NCBI GenBank assembly: GCA_050084515.1
Contig: CM114273.1
Location: forward strand, 4,278,001 to 4,342,000
From: Blasia pusilla
Lineage: Eukaryota > Marchantiophyta > Marchantiopsida > Blasiales
Reading direction: 5' to 3'
Length of the DNA stretch: 64,000 nt
Shown here: piece by piece, positions 47,360 through 58,429 of the stretch
Numbering within the stretch: the stretch's first letter is position 1
Layout: every line of letters starts with the position of its first letter
Made by a program: the position numbers and the translations under genes
The notes under the pieces: model-generated
The model's input: the letters and a program-made list of their open reading frames with translations, nothing else
Databases searched by the model: none
What the model was told of the DNA's origin: nothing

Positions 47360-48990
47360 CAAGGGGATCTATAATACTTTCAATCTTGTCTTGGTTGGTA
47401 GGTGTATGTGACACAAAAGACATGTGACATTGACATCACTTTTAACTTGAGATGCGTAAAGATTGATTTAGCTAAATTCCGAAATGTGACTTGTTATCTT
47501 TATGTCAATAAAAAAAATCCATTAGACGGTTGATTCTCTTAATTCTTAAGTGAAACACAAAGGAGTACGGAAGCCTGCATCCATCTTGATAGTTACATAT
47601 ATAAGCACTTTATAATATCTATGAGTAACGTGGTCTACAAAGAAGTTTGGGAAGTAACTTCTTGAGGCCTGGAAAATACTATCAGAGGATCATTTTGATC
47701 ATTTAGCAAATGCAAAGAGTTCTAGTAGAGGTAGAAAGGAAACTTAGCTATAAAAATTCATGAAAATAAGATCTTAGGGCATCTGCAGTCATACTTGGGT
47801 TGGAGATGTATGAACCTTCAGGAGCAATAATCCATAATAAGTTTGGCTACAATGGTTCTTTAAAAAATTGGGCAAGGGAATAGACAGCTATGGTGAAAGT
47901 TACAGCTGATGAACCAAATTCAATCGCATTCCGTTGCTATATTGAGGAACCTGGACCATATCTAGATAGTAAAATTCATAGACCATACCAAGGTGACTAG
48001 GGTCGGGCTTCCTTCTAGTTTTGAAGTTCAGTTGAAGGAGTAATGATGATGTGTAGGTATGGATTTGTTGTCGTTTCTTACTTCGAGTGGCTTTTGGAGG
48101 ATTGAAGAAATTTCTTTCCGCTGTAAATTTGAACTCACTATATGACGTGCCTAGGAAGAGAAATGGACCCTTAATCTTCATAGCTACTCGTATGTCACGT
48201 AAAGCGAAGCTTACCAGTGTTTCCTGGCCTAATGCGGACATCGAGGAGCGGAAGCAAGGAAAAACAGCCCGAAGGTGTCACGATTGAAGAAAGTTTCTCT
48301 AGATCGGTTACTTCCGAAAGTGTGCAATGCTGGTGCAGAAGACCAATCGATAACAGTGTTTGCGTTCGCATTTGTAGAGTAGCCCACCCGCTTCTCCTCG
48401 ATCTCAGCGGGCTCCTGCAGCATGCGGATCCACTCTCCCTAAAGCATCCCTCTGTTTGTGATCGAGACAAGCGTGAGATTTGAAGTTGGTACTCCTTAGC
48501 TCGGTTTGATTACAATAATCCTGCTAAAAGTAAGATCGTAAGAGTTGTGCGATATCAGGCCGTCCGTTATTCCAAAAGTGGAAATGTTTTATCGCCCAAA
48601 GCGCTTTCATATAATCTACGCACTTCTTTCGATCTGGATTCAAACGTCTCCGACAGGATCGAGAAAGGTTGATGTCGAGCTCCCTACGAATATATCGGTA
48701 TTTTTCTATTCCGCTATAGGCTATAGGTTTTACGTTGTGATGCGTTGAGTGTTATGGTTCCGTTGTTGTGCGGCTGACTGTTCTAATTCTTAGAGATGAG
48801 TCCCGGCCTCAAAGTTGAGCAAGGCAGAATGGTAGATGCCGTAGGCTGGGACTCGTAAAACACTTTGATCGTAACGAACAGAAAAGTTCCCGAGCCAGAA
48901 ACAACACTGGACCGCACCATCGGAACTATATTAGAAAACCTTTGTAACTGACTGTTTCAGCGCATGAACGTCGAGGTCTGTCGCGTCAAG
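47360..48990. other. Unique sequence with no recognised gene
   Basis: From about 47750 the sequence no longer matches the duplicated blocks. Frames such as 47900-48241 (minus) and 48217-48483 (plus) overlap on opposite strands and have no domain. Confidence 0.3.
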
Positions 48991-48998
48991 ATTAAAAA

Positions 48999-49679
48999 TT
49001 GACCCGACGAGATCCATCTACGCCATGGTCACAGGTCTTGGTCAATCACCGGAGAAAGCAGGCGCCGCCAGCCCCGTTTTCGTTTCCAGATCTGCCTCTT
49101 CTGAAAGTGCCTTGCGGAGTTGAGAGGAGCTCGAGGAGAAGCTGTAGCAGATCGAGCAATCAATATCGTCTCTTTCCCTCTCTTTCGATCTCTGAACAAA
49201 GAAAAATGGTTGCATCAAATAAAAAACAGGCAATCTCGTTCTCTTATAAGCATTGGGCGGATCAAATGGATAATTGGAAGAACCGACCATCCGCTCCTCA
49301 CTGTGAACAAACAGAAACGGTGAACAGGAACAAATTTCAACTTTCGGAAGAGTTGGCGCAATCAGACGCGTCTTTAGTGACTCTGCTCCTCTTGGATACT
49401 GGAGACCTGTTCCCTGCCGGTGATGGCCTCGAGATGCAGAGATGCAAAATCTTGAACCGTTGGATCTTTCTCGCTTTTCTCGACCACCTTTCAGATCCAC
49501 CACAATCAACGGATGTATGCAACGCAGTTACGGAGCGCAGAGAATCCGTAAATCCCCTAGAAAGGGAATATAAGCATCTCGCCATCCGGATGGCGAGATG
49601 CTTTACCACGCCGGTTATTGCGTTTTCCCAATATTCGCGCAATATCGTTTCAAAGCTATTTATCGCGAGCAATACTTGA
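48999..49679 (+). other. Open frame of 226 codons, coding status doubtful
   Basis: The longest plus-strand frame in the unique part of the window. No domain, signal peptide or membrane segment is seen; composition is basic at the N-terminus. A 155-codon frame overlaps it on the minus strand (49042-49509), so at least one of the two is chance. The frame passes through a perfect palindrome at 49572-49603, which is unusual inside a real gene. It could be an exon of an unknown gene; I would not rely on it. Confidence 0.25.
49572..49603. repeat. Perfect 32-bp palindrome
   Basis: AGCATCTCGCCAT, CCGG and ATGGCGAGATGCT form a perfect palindrome, with one more matched pair outside. A weaker ATTGCG/CGCAAT pair follows at about 49617-49645. 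It could form a cruciform or a tight RNA hairpin. Confidence 0.9.
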
Positions 49680-50384
49680 AGAGTTAACAATTAACTCGTG
49701 GAAACCCGCACCACAAAACGCCATTGAATTCTAAACGATGAAAAGATCAATTGTGTTTAATCGCAAATGCGTGGATTAGAAAAGTGCGTCAGACGCATTT
49801 TGGTGTACGGATTAGGGCACGCGCCTGAATTCCCGTTGGAGTGGACGGAAAAGTTGTGTAGATCTTATTCTCGCGGATCCTTGTGACAGTTGACATGCGC
49901 TGCTTTGTATTCTTAAGTTCTTCTCTACATGAGCAGTTGGAGCTGTGCGTTTAGGGTCTAGGTAGATCAATGTCCGTTCGTACAGCTCGCAGTTATAAGC
50001 TATGAGTTATCCATGTGATGATTTCATTGTTGAATAGCTGAGAGCTGTATACTGAGAACCTCATGCTTTTAATGCCTGCCCGCGCGAGTACAGGAGTGTC
50101 CGGCTGCAGTGGAATTTACGGAATAACATGAAAATTTAATCACTTCCAAAACGGGTTTCAGGCCTGTGTGATTAATTTCCGCAGCCATCTCGTAACGTAC
50201 TCTCACTATGTGATGAATGAAGAAAAAGAAAATGAGAACTTGGCGTGTTCTTATTCGATACAAACAAGAACATACCAAGTTCTGTCTGTTCGCAGGAGTA
50301 AGTAGTAGCAGAGCTACTGATCATGAGAAGTGCACCGAATTGCGGTCATACACGGCGAAATGGATGGAAAAAATTGCAGGTGAT

Positions 50385-50488
50385 TAACTGTGGAATATGA
50401 AGTTCCCTCGGAGGATTTGACAATCGAAGCGGGAACATCATATTGTAAGGACTTTCAAGGACAGCGGGAACTTCATATTCTACAGTTA
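50385..50488. repeat. Inverted repeat, 23-bp arms with 58-bp loop
   Basis: GTGGAATATGAAGTTCCC and GGGAACTTCATATTCTAC form the core of arms 50385-50407 and 50466-50488, with one mismatch in 23. The loop and the following sequence hold a direct repeat starting CTCGGAGGATTTGACA. It resembles a small MITE or hairpin precursor. Confidence 0.75.
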
Positions 50489-51840
50489 AATATCCTCGGA
50501 GGATTTGACAGTCCAAGCGGAATTTCCACAATTGGAGGAGGAACTTCTGACCTTTTCGGTACACTTTTACCACAATCAGACTAGAAGTTACAACTTTACT
50601 AATGTCTTGGTGGGAGAGATTCAGAAGTTCGCTTTTCGCATACTGGCTGGCCGTAAAAAGTCTTACAGAAGGTTCATAAACAGCTTTGAATGTGGGTATG
50701 CAAGGCCTGGGTTTAAAAACTGGAGGTATATTTTCTAACTTCTTTGTTACAGTTTCGCTTCTGCCAAAACGGTGGTAGGAGTGGCAGATTTGCTCATATG
50801 TTTGCGAGGCGCTCACAGGGGAAGTACAGAATATGGTTATGCATGCCCGCCCACAAGAAATCGTAGAGTAGATTCATAGACAGCATTGAACTTAGATAGG
50901 CGAGGACTGGGTTTAAGTACTACAGTGCATTTTCTGAATTAAGACCACTTGCAGTTGAGCTGCGCCAATGACATCTGAGTACAGGCCTCTGTATATTGAT
51001 TCGTTTTGTAGGAATGCTGTTTCGTTTTAAAGTTTGAGGTACCGGACCATCGAATCGGGCGGCATATTCATTAAAAAATTCTTGCATCCCGACAACCCCC
51101 TTTTATCGACTTTTTCATTCCGCCAGCAGGCCTTAATCCGTATCCAGCCCCCCCGCACCTTGGAGAATATCGATGAAACAGAGACCGGAGCGTGCTAGGT
51201 GCTACACTCGAGGTTTCAAATTTTCCACTCAGTTTTAAGAGATGAAAAAAAAAGACATATCTGTCTGCATCTTCCTACTCGTTATAAAACCAACTGCGAA
51301 GCAGTTGTTGACAAGAAGCGACTTGAGGATTCGACTGGAAGCGTTTTGTGGTATTAGAACAGCATTCGAAAGGGTTTTGGGTGCCGTGGCAGTGAAGTTG
51401 ATGATATGCGTGGACGAGTATGGCCATAGCTGTCTCCGATCGCAAGCTGTCACTGAAATTTGCGAGCTTAGTGAGAGTATTTTCGTGCTCTTTGTCGTCT
51501 GCCTAGACTACAGGCGGGTCCAGATAGAATCTTGATTTTTTCTTCTCGAAATCTGTCGTAGCCCTACATAAAAATCTAGTGAACATCTGAAAGCCCTAAA
51601 GTTCCTGGTTGTAAAGTTCCATGGTGATTTTTTGAGCACCATATGCATCAGCCCAGATACCGCTCGTAGATTACACGTGAAGTTCGAAACATAGATGGTC
51701 ACGAAGACGGTACACTTACCCTAAACCAAGAACGGCTTTATTTCACAAACTTCTATTCTTCGCTCGCTTCATTTGCTTCATTTCGCAGAAGCGGAAACTC
51801 CGCTGCTGGATCACCAAATTGAACGGCCTCAGTCTACAGT

Positions 51841-51944
51841 CTCTGGGAGGAATGTTGGATACTCCATAGTTCATGTTCGAGAACTCGACCATGAGCTATG
51901 GAGTATCCATAGCTCATGGAGTATCCATAACATTCCTCCCAGAG
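51841..51944. repeat. Nested inverted repeats (foldback)
   Basis: Outer arms CTCTGGGAGGAATGTT...GGATACTCCATAG (51841-51869) and their complement (51913-51944, with a 2-base insertion) enclose a perfect inner hairpin: CATGAGCTATGGA, loop GTA, TCCATAGCTCATG (51890-51918). The inner left arm can also pair with TACTCCATAGTTCATG at about 51859. A foldback transposon or a complex hairpin is likely. Confidence 0.8.
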
Positions 51945-52139
51945 AGCTCACCATACTCGACTCACAAGTCTGGAGAAACGATGGGAAATAAAGCTGTGGT
52001 TACAAGTCTGGAGAAATCATTACTGCTAGTCGTCCTCTCAAGCCACGACACTATGGTAATAAAAGCTACGAGATCCGGATGCTAGCTAAGTAGTTAACAG
52101 CGAATATCAGTAAAAGTGGAACGGCAACCTCGCCACGGA

Positions 52140-52235
52140 CTCCGGCTGGAGCTCCAGGATCTCTGAGAGTTCCATTATGCTGGAGCTCCGTGATCCTCCG
52201 AGAGTGTCCGCGCTTCCTCGCTCTCTCAGATAATA
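52140..52235. repeat. GCTGGAGCTCC direct repeats
   Basis: GCTGGAGCTCCAGGATCTCT and GCTGGAGCTCCGTGATCCTC occur about 43 bases apart, each followed by GAGAGT. They lie just downstream of the minus-strand 215-codon frame. Confidence 0.6.
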
Positions 52236-52242
52236 GCCTCAG

Positions 52243-52890
52243 TCAACGAGGGCTGCCTTGAATGACGCTCTTCGCGACCCGCAATTCTTCTCTGAGAAAC
52301 TCTAGCTCTTGCTCCAGAAAGTCGACGTACGCCCTGACTTGAATCCCTCGGATCATGTCCGTGTCGAGAACTACGGGACGAGTTGGATAAGCTGCTGCCA
52401 CGGCAAGAAATCGGTGCCCCTCCAAGCTTTCACTCCCGCCGCCTGCAGACGCTTCATCACTTCCAGCACTTGGGCATTCAGGAGCACCGTTTCCTGCGCC
52501 CAAGAGGTCGTCGGGCGTTCTGCTACTAATAGGGGAGCCAACAGCCGAGGCGGTTGCTGCGCTCAAGAGGTGGCCGGCAGGGAAGCCCGAAGCAGATGCA
52601 TTCGTTGCTGCGTCCAATATCTGGTCGGTGGCGCTGCTCGTTCTGGGGGAACCACCGAAGGAAGCGCTTGCTGCACCCAGGAGCTCGGTCAGGAGCCCAC
52701 GGCGAAGGCGTCCGGAGGGATTGTTGCTCTGGCCTACACTCTGTGGAGCTGCAGCCTCGCGCTGAGGATCTCCATCACCGCTCGATTCGAACGCGTCTAC
52801 CGAACCACTATTGGCCTTCCCCGACTGCTTCATGCGCTCGATCGGTGGGTCGATGGGAGAGACGGCACCCAACTCGCGAAAGTAGAGCAC
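52243..52890 (-). CDS. GC-rich 215-codon open frame, unknown product, probably one exon
   Basis: The minus-strand frame stays open from a GTG at 52890, directly preceded by an in-frame TGA, to a TGA at 52243. Similarity to the sister copy at 27170 continues upstream of that TGA (LQSALG against LQSTLG), where this copy has a small insertion with GCACTT repeats. The original coding region therefore extended further and this start is artificial. The protein has a low-complexity middle rich in A, G and S and a C-terminal helix, GIQVRAYVDFLEQELEFLRE, predicted as coiled coil. I do not recognise the family. Its GC content is well above its surroundings, which suggests a captured host exon. Confidence 0.45.
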   Translation of the reverse strand: MLYFRELGAVSPIDPPIERMKQSGKANSGSVDAFESSGDGDPQREAAAPQSVGQSNNPSGRLRRGLLTELLGAASASFGGSPRTSSATDQILDAATNASASGFPAGHLLSAATASAVGSPISSRTPDDLLGAGNGAPECPSAGSDEASAGGGSESLEGHRFLAVAAAYPTRPVVLDTDMIRGIQVRAYVDFLEQELEFLREELRVAKSVIQGSPR

Positions 52891-55299
52891 TCAGCACTTT
52901 GGAAATAAGCACTTTTGGAAACAGTGCCGAGTGTAGACTGCAGTCCTAGCTCTCTTTATACGGTTTCTCCCAGGAATCTATGTGTGAAAATATTCTCCCA
53001 TGTATCAAGATGCTCTGAATTAGGGTTGTGGATGTCCAAAGATGGCACAAAAGCGGGACGTGACGTGGCACGCCGGCGCGATCGGTTACTCTGTCGCCTC
53101 CTTGCTTCGCCTTTATTGCCGATATGATAGAGGGAGCAAGTACGGGAGGATCCATCCGTATCACGCTTTCGCCTTGTCGTAGTCCACTATCGAAAATCTA
53201 TATTATTATATTAATATGGGAGAGGGAAGCCCTATCAAGAGGCCAATATGTTGAAATCATGATTGCTATGGACGCTTATCCGTCCATTGTCTCCTATTGG
53301 TAAGAAACTAGTGAGAAGAAGTAAAAATCTTAGATCACTTGTCACGAGACAATAAGACTCCTATCGGTAGAAACTAGTGAGAAGAAGTAAAAATCTTAGA
53401 TCACTTGTCACAAGACAATAAGAAGTGCCTAATAACCTAGACAACTTGCTGGTTGAGGCATGAGACCACAATCTATCTCTTGTTTCCCAATTCACTTACA
53501 AAGATATATGTCCCTACCACAATATCAGTACTTTCTAACTATTCTTAATAGAATAATCTCTAAAGATCCCTTAGCAGGAGTTCTTTACCTACTCATGAGT
53601 GATTTTCAACATTAGTTCATCTTATTCACTAGTAATGTTGTACATTTAGACAACTACATCTAAACGAGTGGGATGATCACTAATAATCATGGTGATCTTA
53701 TCTATGATTATGCATTGGTTTAGGTTGAAACATGATAGACTCAAGGGTTTAGTGGAAGGAGTTGGTTTCTTTACTCTATGTGGTAGGTTCTTGTAAGGAG
53801 AGTAATCCAAAGTATGCATAGAAGTTGAAATAAGAATGTTTAACTTTAAGAAATTGGGCAAAGCTACATGTTAGGTGATTGTACCACCAGGTTAATTCTA
53901 TGCTCTATTTTTTTGGGATTCAGATTTGGAGGAGAATCGGAAAGAGATGACATAAGTCCAGCACTCTTGCTTCTATGTTTCATCTTTTGGGCTTGGGATC
54001 TAGAGGATATGAGTCTTGAAATGTGAAGCCTTTGAGCCACTTAAAGTTCTAGATGATCTATTTCCTAACCTTCGGGAGGTTGGGACAACTCCATCATCCA
54101 TCCATAGACAGTCCAAAGCTTCTCATGATATCCTTAACTCAACCGGAACACATGTGACAACTCCTTATCTCAACCATGGCAAAAACATTGATTGCCAAAC
54201 TTCCAAGAGTTGATGGTGTCCAAACTCATAGGTTAAGGACCTAGTGAAGTAAGCTAAGGTACTTCATTAAGGTAAGGACTCAAGCTCAGGTACTTAACTA
54301 AGTACATCAGGATAAGTTAAGGACTCCATGAAGTACTTCCATGTGTGCCAACCAAATTAGAGTCTGCAAAGCAAATCACCCTAAATCATTCAGCTTCATG
54401 GGTATGAAAAAGTCATGTGGGGTCTGAAAAAGGCATGTAAGGAGATAGGGTTGGGTAGCTTTTTCACCAGTCTATATGTACTAGAGAGAAAACAGTGAAT
54501 CTTAGAATTTTCCTCAACATTCTCTCCCACATTGGAAGGAGATAGAGGAGACCAAGTCCAAGGCCTCTTGACTCACAACTCTAGGGTGAGGATACTTATG
54601 GCTTGAATTGTGTGACAAGAATGGAACGATATATACATCCTTCATTTTCGTTCATAAAGAGAACATCCACCTAAGAAGAGGAGGATTTTGGAGGCCCAAA
54701 ACTGTAAGCAGAAGAAATAATTTCTAAACCAAGGTGACTAGATGAGCACCCGAGTAATAAGTGGACCACTCAACTATGTCCTACCATATGTTATGGAAAT
54801 CCTTGAAAAAGTTGTGGAAATCAAATTTTCATAAAAGAAAGATTATGACTTAAATCTATGTGTCTAAAGAATCTAAATTAAATTGTGTATCTAATTGTAC
54901 CGAAATCCCGAATAGGTTCACAATGTATAACTTGTCAAATCTCTAGGAATTGCCGTGCTAGTTGTAAGATCTTTGGGACTATTTTATGCATTGAACTTAT
55001 AGCAAAATATGTTTTTTTTCAAAATATATTTTATGCATATATGTGAGATCAACCGAATATTCGAGCCATGGACCGCATGTGCCAAGGGACCGCATGTGCC
55101 AAGAGCGATTTACTTTCAATGCCATCCACCCATTCTCATTTTGACAATCTTCATAACTTTCATACACCTTAGTAGAGTAATAAATATGGGGAATTAGAAC
55201 ACTTCTTTCAAAAGTAGAACCTTATATAGCTAACAAAATGAGGCTCATATATTAATAGTTTTGCCAAAGGTACAATAAATCTAATCTAAAAATTTCCTT

Positions 55300-55990
55300 A
55301 CACTTCAAACTACGATTATACCTCCTTCCTAGAAGAGCCTCGGTAATTAGTAACCCTTTCCTCACATGCCCCTAGAGTCCCTAAAACACAGCATTGAAGG
55401 AGGAACGTAATGCTTTGAAGAGTTGGAGTTGCCTCTTGGTCCTTCCAAATGCCATTGTCATCTTTAGCTAGATAATCTCCCTCCTTTGGATAAGCCTCCA
55501 CAGCCATGATGATCCGCTTCTACCAGCTTTCACTCCAAGGGGCTTCCTCTATGAGAATAGTGTTTTGATTCTCACTTTCTAGATCTCCGGGCACCTGAGG
55601 GCAATGAGTTCAAGGGGATTTTTCCCCACCATCCATGAGAACTGCCCGCAGCTACTATTCCCAACTGGAGACGCGAAGAATTCTCAGCGTCTCCAGTTAG
55701 GGGAGCTAGGGAAGGATCCACCTTGGAGCAGTCCATGGGTCTACTCCTTCCTCGGAAGGTTGCAGGTTTTGCCTGAGAATCCATGGTGGAAGAATGGTGA
55801 AAGAGAAAAGGAGAAAAGATCTAGTTGAGAATCCATGGTGGAAGAATGGCGGAAGAGAAAAGGAGAAAAGATCTAGTTGCGCTGAAATAGATAGAGAGGG
55901 GAGAAGACGCTCTTAACCTCACTACAAGAATGTTTGGACGAAGTGAAATACCCTAGTTTTATAGAGGCTTCATGGAATATGCTCGGAAGG
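55300..55990 (-). repeat. Promoter/leader module family, best-kept copy
   Basis: On the minus strand a TATAAAA at 55957-55963 is followed about 170 bases on by CCACCATGG with the ATG at 55784, which opens a 70-codon frame beginning MDSQAKPATFRGRSRPMDCS. The ATG context is close to optimal for plants. Part of the leader is tandemly duplicated (54-bp unit, 55770-55880). After the frame stops, another frame holds the recurrent KRIIMAVEAYPKEGDYLAK. About a dozen relatives of this module occur at 29.5-60.2 kb on both strands. Either a small gene family or a transposon 5' end would explain it; the protein is not recognised. Confidence 0.5.
55957..55963 (-). promoter_or_regulatory. TATA box of the module family
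   Basis: TATAAAA on the minus strand, also at 33481-33487 and 45612-45618 in sister copies. Conservation of the box, its distance to the ATG and the ATG context suggest a promoter that was functional when the module spread. Confidence 0.5.
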
Positions 55991-57324
55991 AGATCAAAGA
56001 GATTCTTGCCATAAATGCTTTCAATCTTATCTTGGTTGGTAAGTGTGTGTGAAAAAAAAAACATGTGACGTTGACATCATTTTCAACTTGAGATGCGTAA
56101 AGATTAACTTAGCTAAATTTGGAAATGTGACTTGTTAACTTGATGTCAAGGAAAAAAATCTAACATACTCTTGATTCTCTTCAATATTATTTTCTAAGTG
56201 AAACATAAAGGAGTACGGACGCGTGCATGCATCCAGATGGGTATACACATAAGCACTTTATTATATCTATGAGAAAGAAGAGTTCACAAAGAAGTTTGGG
56301 AATTAGGCTATTGAAATAGTATAAGTAACTTCTTGAAGCCCCAAAAGTACTCTCCGGATCATTTGATCATTTGGAAAATGCAGAGAGTTCTAGTAGAGGT
56401 GGAAAGGAAACTTAGCTGGAAAAATTGATGAAAATAAGATCTTAGCCCATAACAACTACCTGCCAAGCTTCATCTTTTTCTCGAAATACTCCAGCAATTC
56501 ATTGAACTTTTAAATGAGTAGTTATTAGGAATAAATTATTAATTAATCGCCACCAAATGATGGTGCTAATTACGAGTTGATATATGATCTAGTGGTCTAA
56601 CATCCTCCAAACAGATTGTAATATGCGTAGTGAATTCAAGCTAATAAGATCCAATTCTTTTTAGCATATCAAAAGACGAGCTTTCTACCCGACACTAACT
56701 GATGGTAAGAACTAATAACCGCAAGTCTATATATAATTCAATAGACTTGCGGGTGCAAAGCATTTCAATTTGAAGGGTCTAGTCTCTTATGTGGTTGATT
56801 GATCTTGCCGGGTTTCCACTAATGACTTAACTGGTTCATTCATTCAGAAAGAATACTACAGAAAGAATAATAACTTTAAGCACCCCTCCTCTCCAATGCG
56901 TACCGACATATTTCTTCCCCTCTGTCGGCGAAGTCTGCAAAAATTTGGAAGACACGGTACGGACTACATTCTTCACTCCCGCACCATTCACATTCGTTTC
57001 ATTGCACAAGTTCTTTCGACAGACAGTGAGTGACTTGGCTCTGCTCGGATGCCAACTCGTCCGATGTGGAAGTACGTGGCATCGGTCTATGCGAATTTGC
57101 GTCCATCAGGCCGGACATGTCCATTCGTCCGCCGTGGAAGTACGTGGCATTCCACCATGTCAAGTATAGGGCATTCTACCGCATAAACTCCACGTATCGT
57201 AAGTGTTGTTTCCCAGCCTCCCCGAATTCGCACGAACTTCCAGTTGCGCCTCCTCTCACCATTTGAACCCCGGAAGTCGCCTCGATCCAGAAGATACTCC
57301 ATTCATTTACTCGATGACATTCTG

Positions 57325-58345
57325 ACTCCAGAAAATAGTGAGCAAGTGAGTGAGCGCAGAAAATAACACCACATTCTGTTAAACTAACTTACGTTGGCTG
57401 TAGAGATTCGGATCAGTCTGAAGCTCTCTCAATCCAATAGAGGGCCGGACTGGATTTATGTCGTTGACTTCCTTGTTCATGTGAGAAACGTGAATTGGTT
57501 GCATTGTTTGCAGTTTATTTGCTAACGTGAAATATGGTAGCGAGTAGTAGTGATGAAGAGATGAGTTTCATTTTCATTAAGTTAAATCTATGAGCAAAGA
57601 TCGACTCAACCAGCCCCCTCCGGAAACGCGTGTCGGAATGGCCCCCCAATGTACAAATTAACTAGGGCGACCTCGGGATTTATCAGGATACCTCAATCGC
57701 CCGCTAACAGGTAACCGCTAACCGGTGGTAACAGGTAGCGGAGCCCCTGCCACTAGTCCTCAGAGGGAAATTGAACCCACCATGTATGTATCACCGAGAC
57801 AATTGTTTACAAGTTGAATGTGCAGGCTCTCAGTTCTCAGTAATGTAGTTTTGCGGTCTATATCATTGGGGGCGATCTAGTTTTGCATATTTTACGAGAC
57901 GTTTAGTGTTTGCTTTTACGGCAACTTCGCGGTGTTCTAGAGTTGTGAAGAATCCCGCATTTTCAACAATGACCCTGGTTTTGTTTTTTTTTAACCCAAA
58001 ACCAGAACATAATTTAGATTTAGATAGAGAGAGCTAACACGGGAGAGTAACAGGCGGGAGGCGCTAACACGACAGAGAGCACTCATACGTCTACGTGGAG
58101 AGAACCGATTAATACGGCCTAAAGTATGTTAGTAGTAGAGGTCGTAATGAAATGCACGGAACCCTATCTTGTATGCCGACCCGACCTTGTGTTTAACACT
58201 TAATTCGTTCGTGGTTTGCTTTCTAAGACTTAGAGTGGTGGATTCGTCCGTGGTGTGCTTCCGAGGATGGTGTTCGGGATTAACTCACATATAGGAGTTT
58301 CAATACCTACATAAACAATGGACAAGAATATACTAAGACGCGCGT
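57325..58345. repeat. Direct duplication, copy B right block
   Basis: Counterpart of 38470-39660, including the SINE-like part (57605-57860) and the CTGGTTTT foldback. No gene. Confidence 0.85.
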
Positions 58346-58429
58346 TGATGACACCGACGTTTACAAGTTTTACTCCAGACCACTCCGAAGATTTCGGTCT
58401 CTTTTCTACTTGTCGTAACTCTGCTGCCT

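Larger units (their letters stand above)
53210..57320. repeat. Direct duplication, copy B central block
   Basis: Counterpart of 30190-34830. Here it is continuous with the left block (52536-53180) and the right block (57325-58345), giving a compact unit of about 6 kb. A 64-bp tandem duplication (AAACTAGTGAGAAGAAGTAA, 53308 and 53372) is private to this copy. It lacks the expanded 49-bp minisatellite. Confidence 0.85.
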
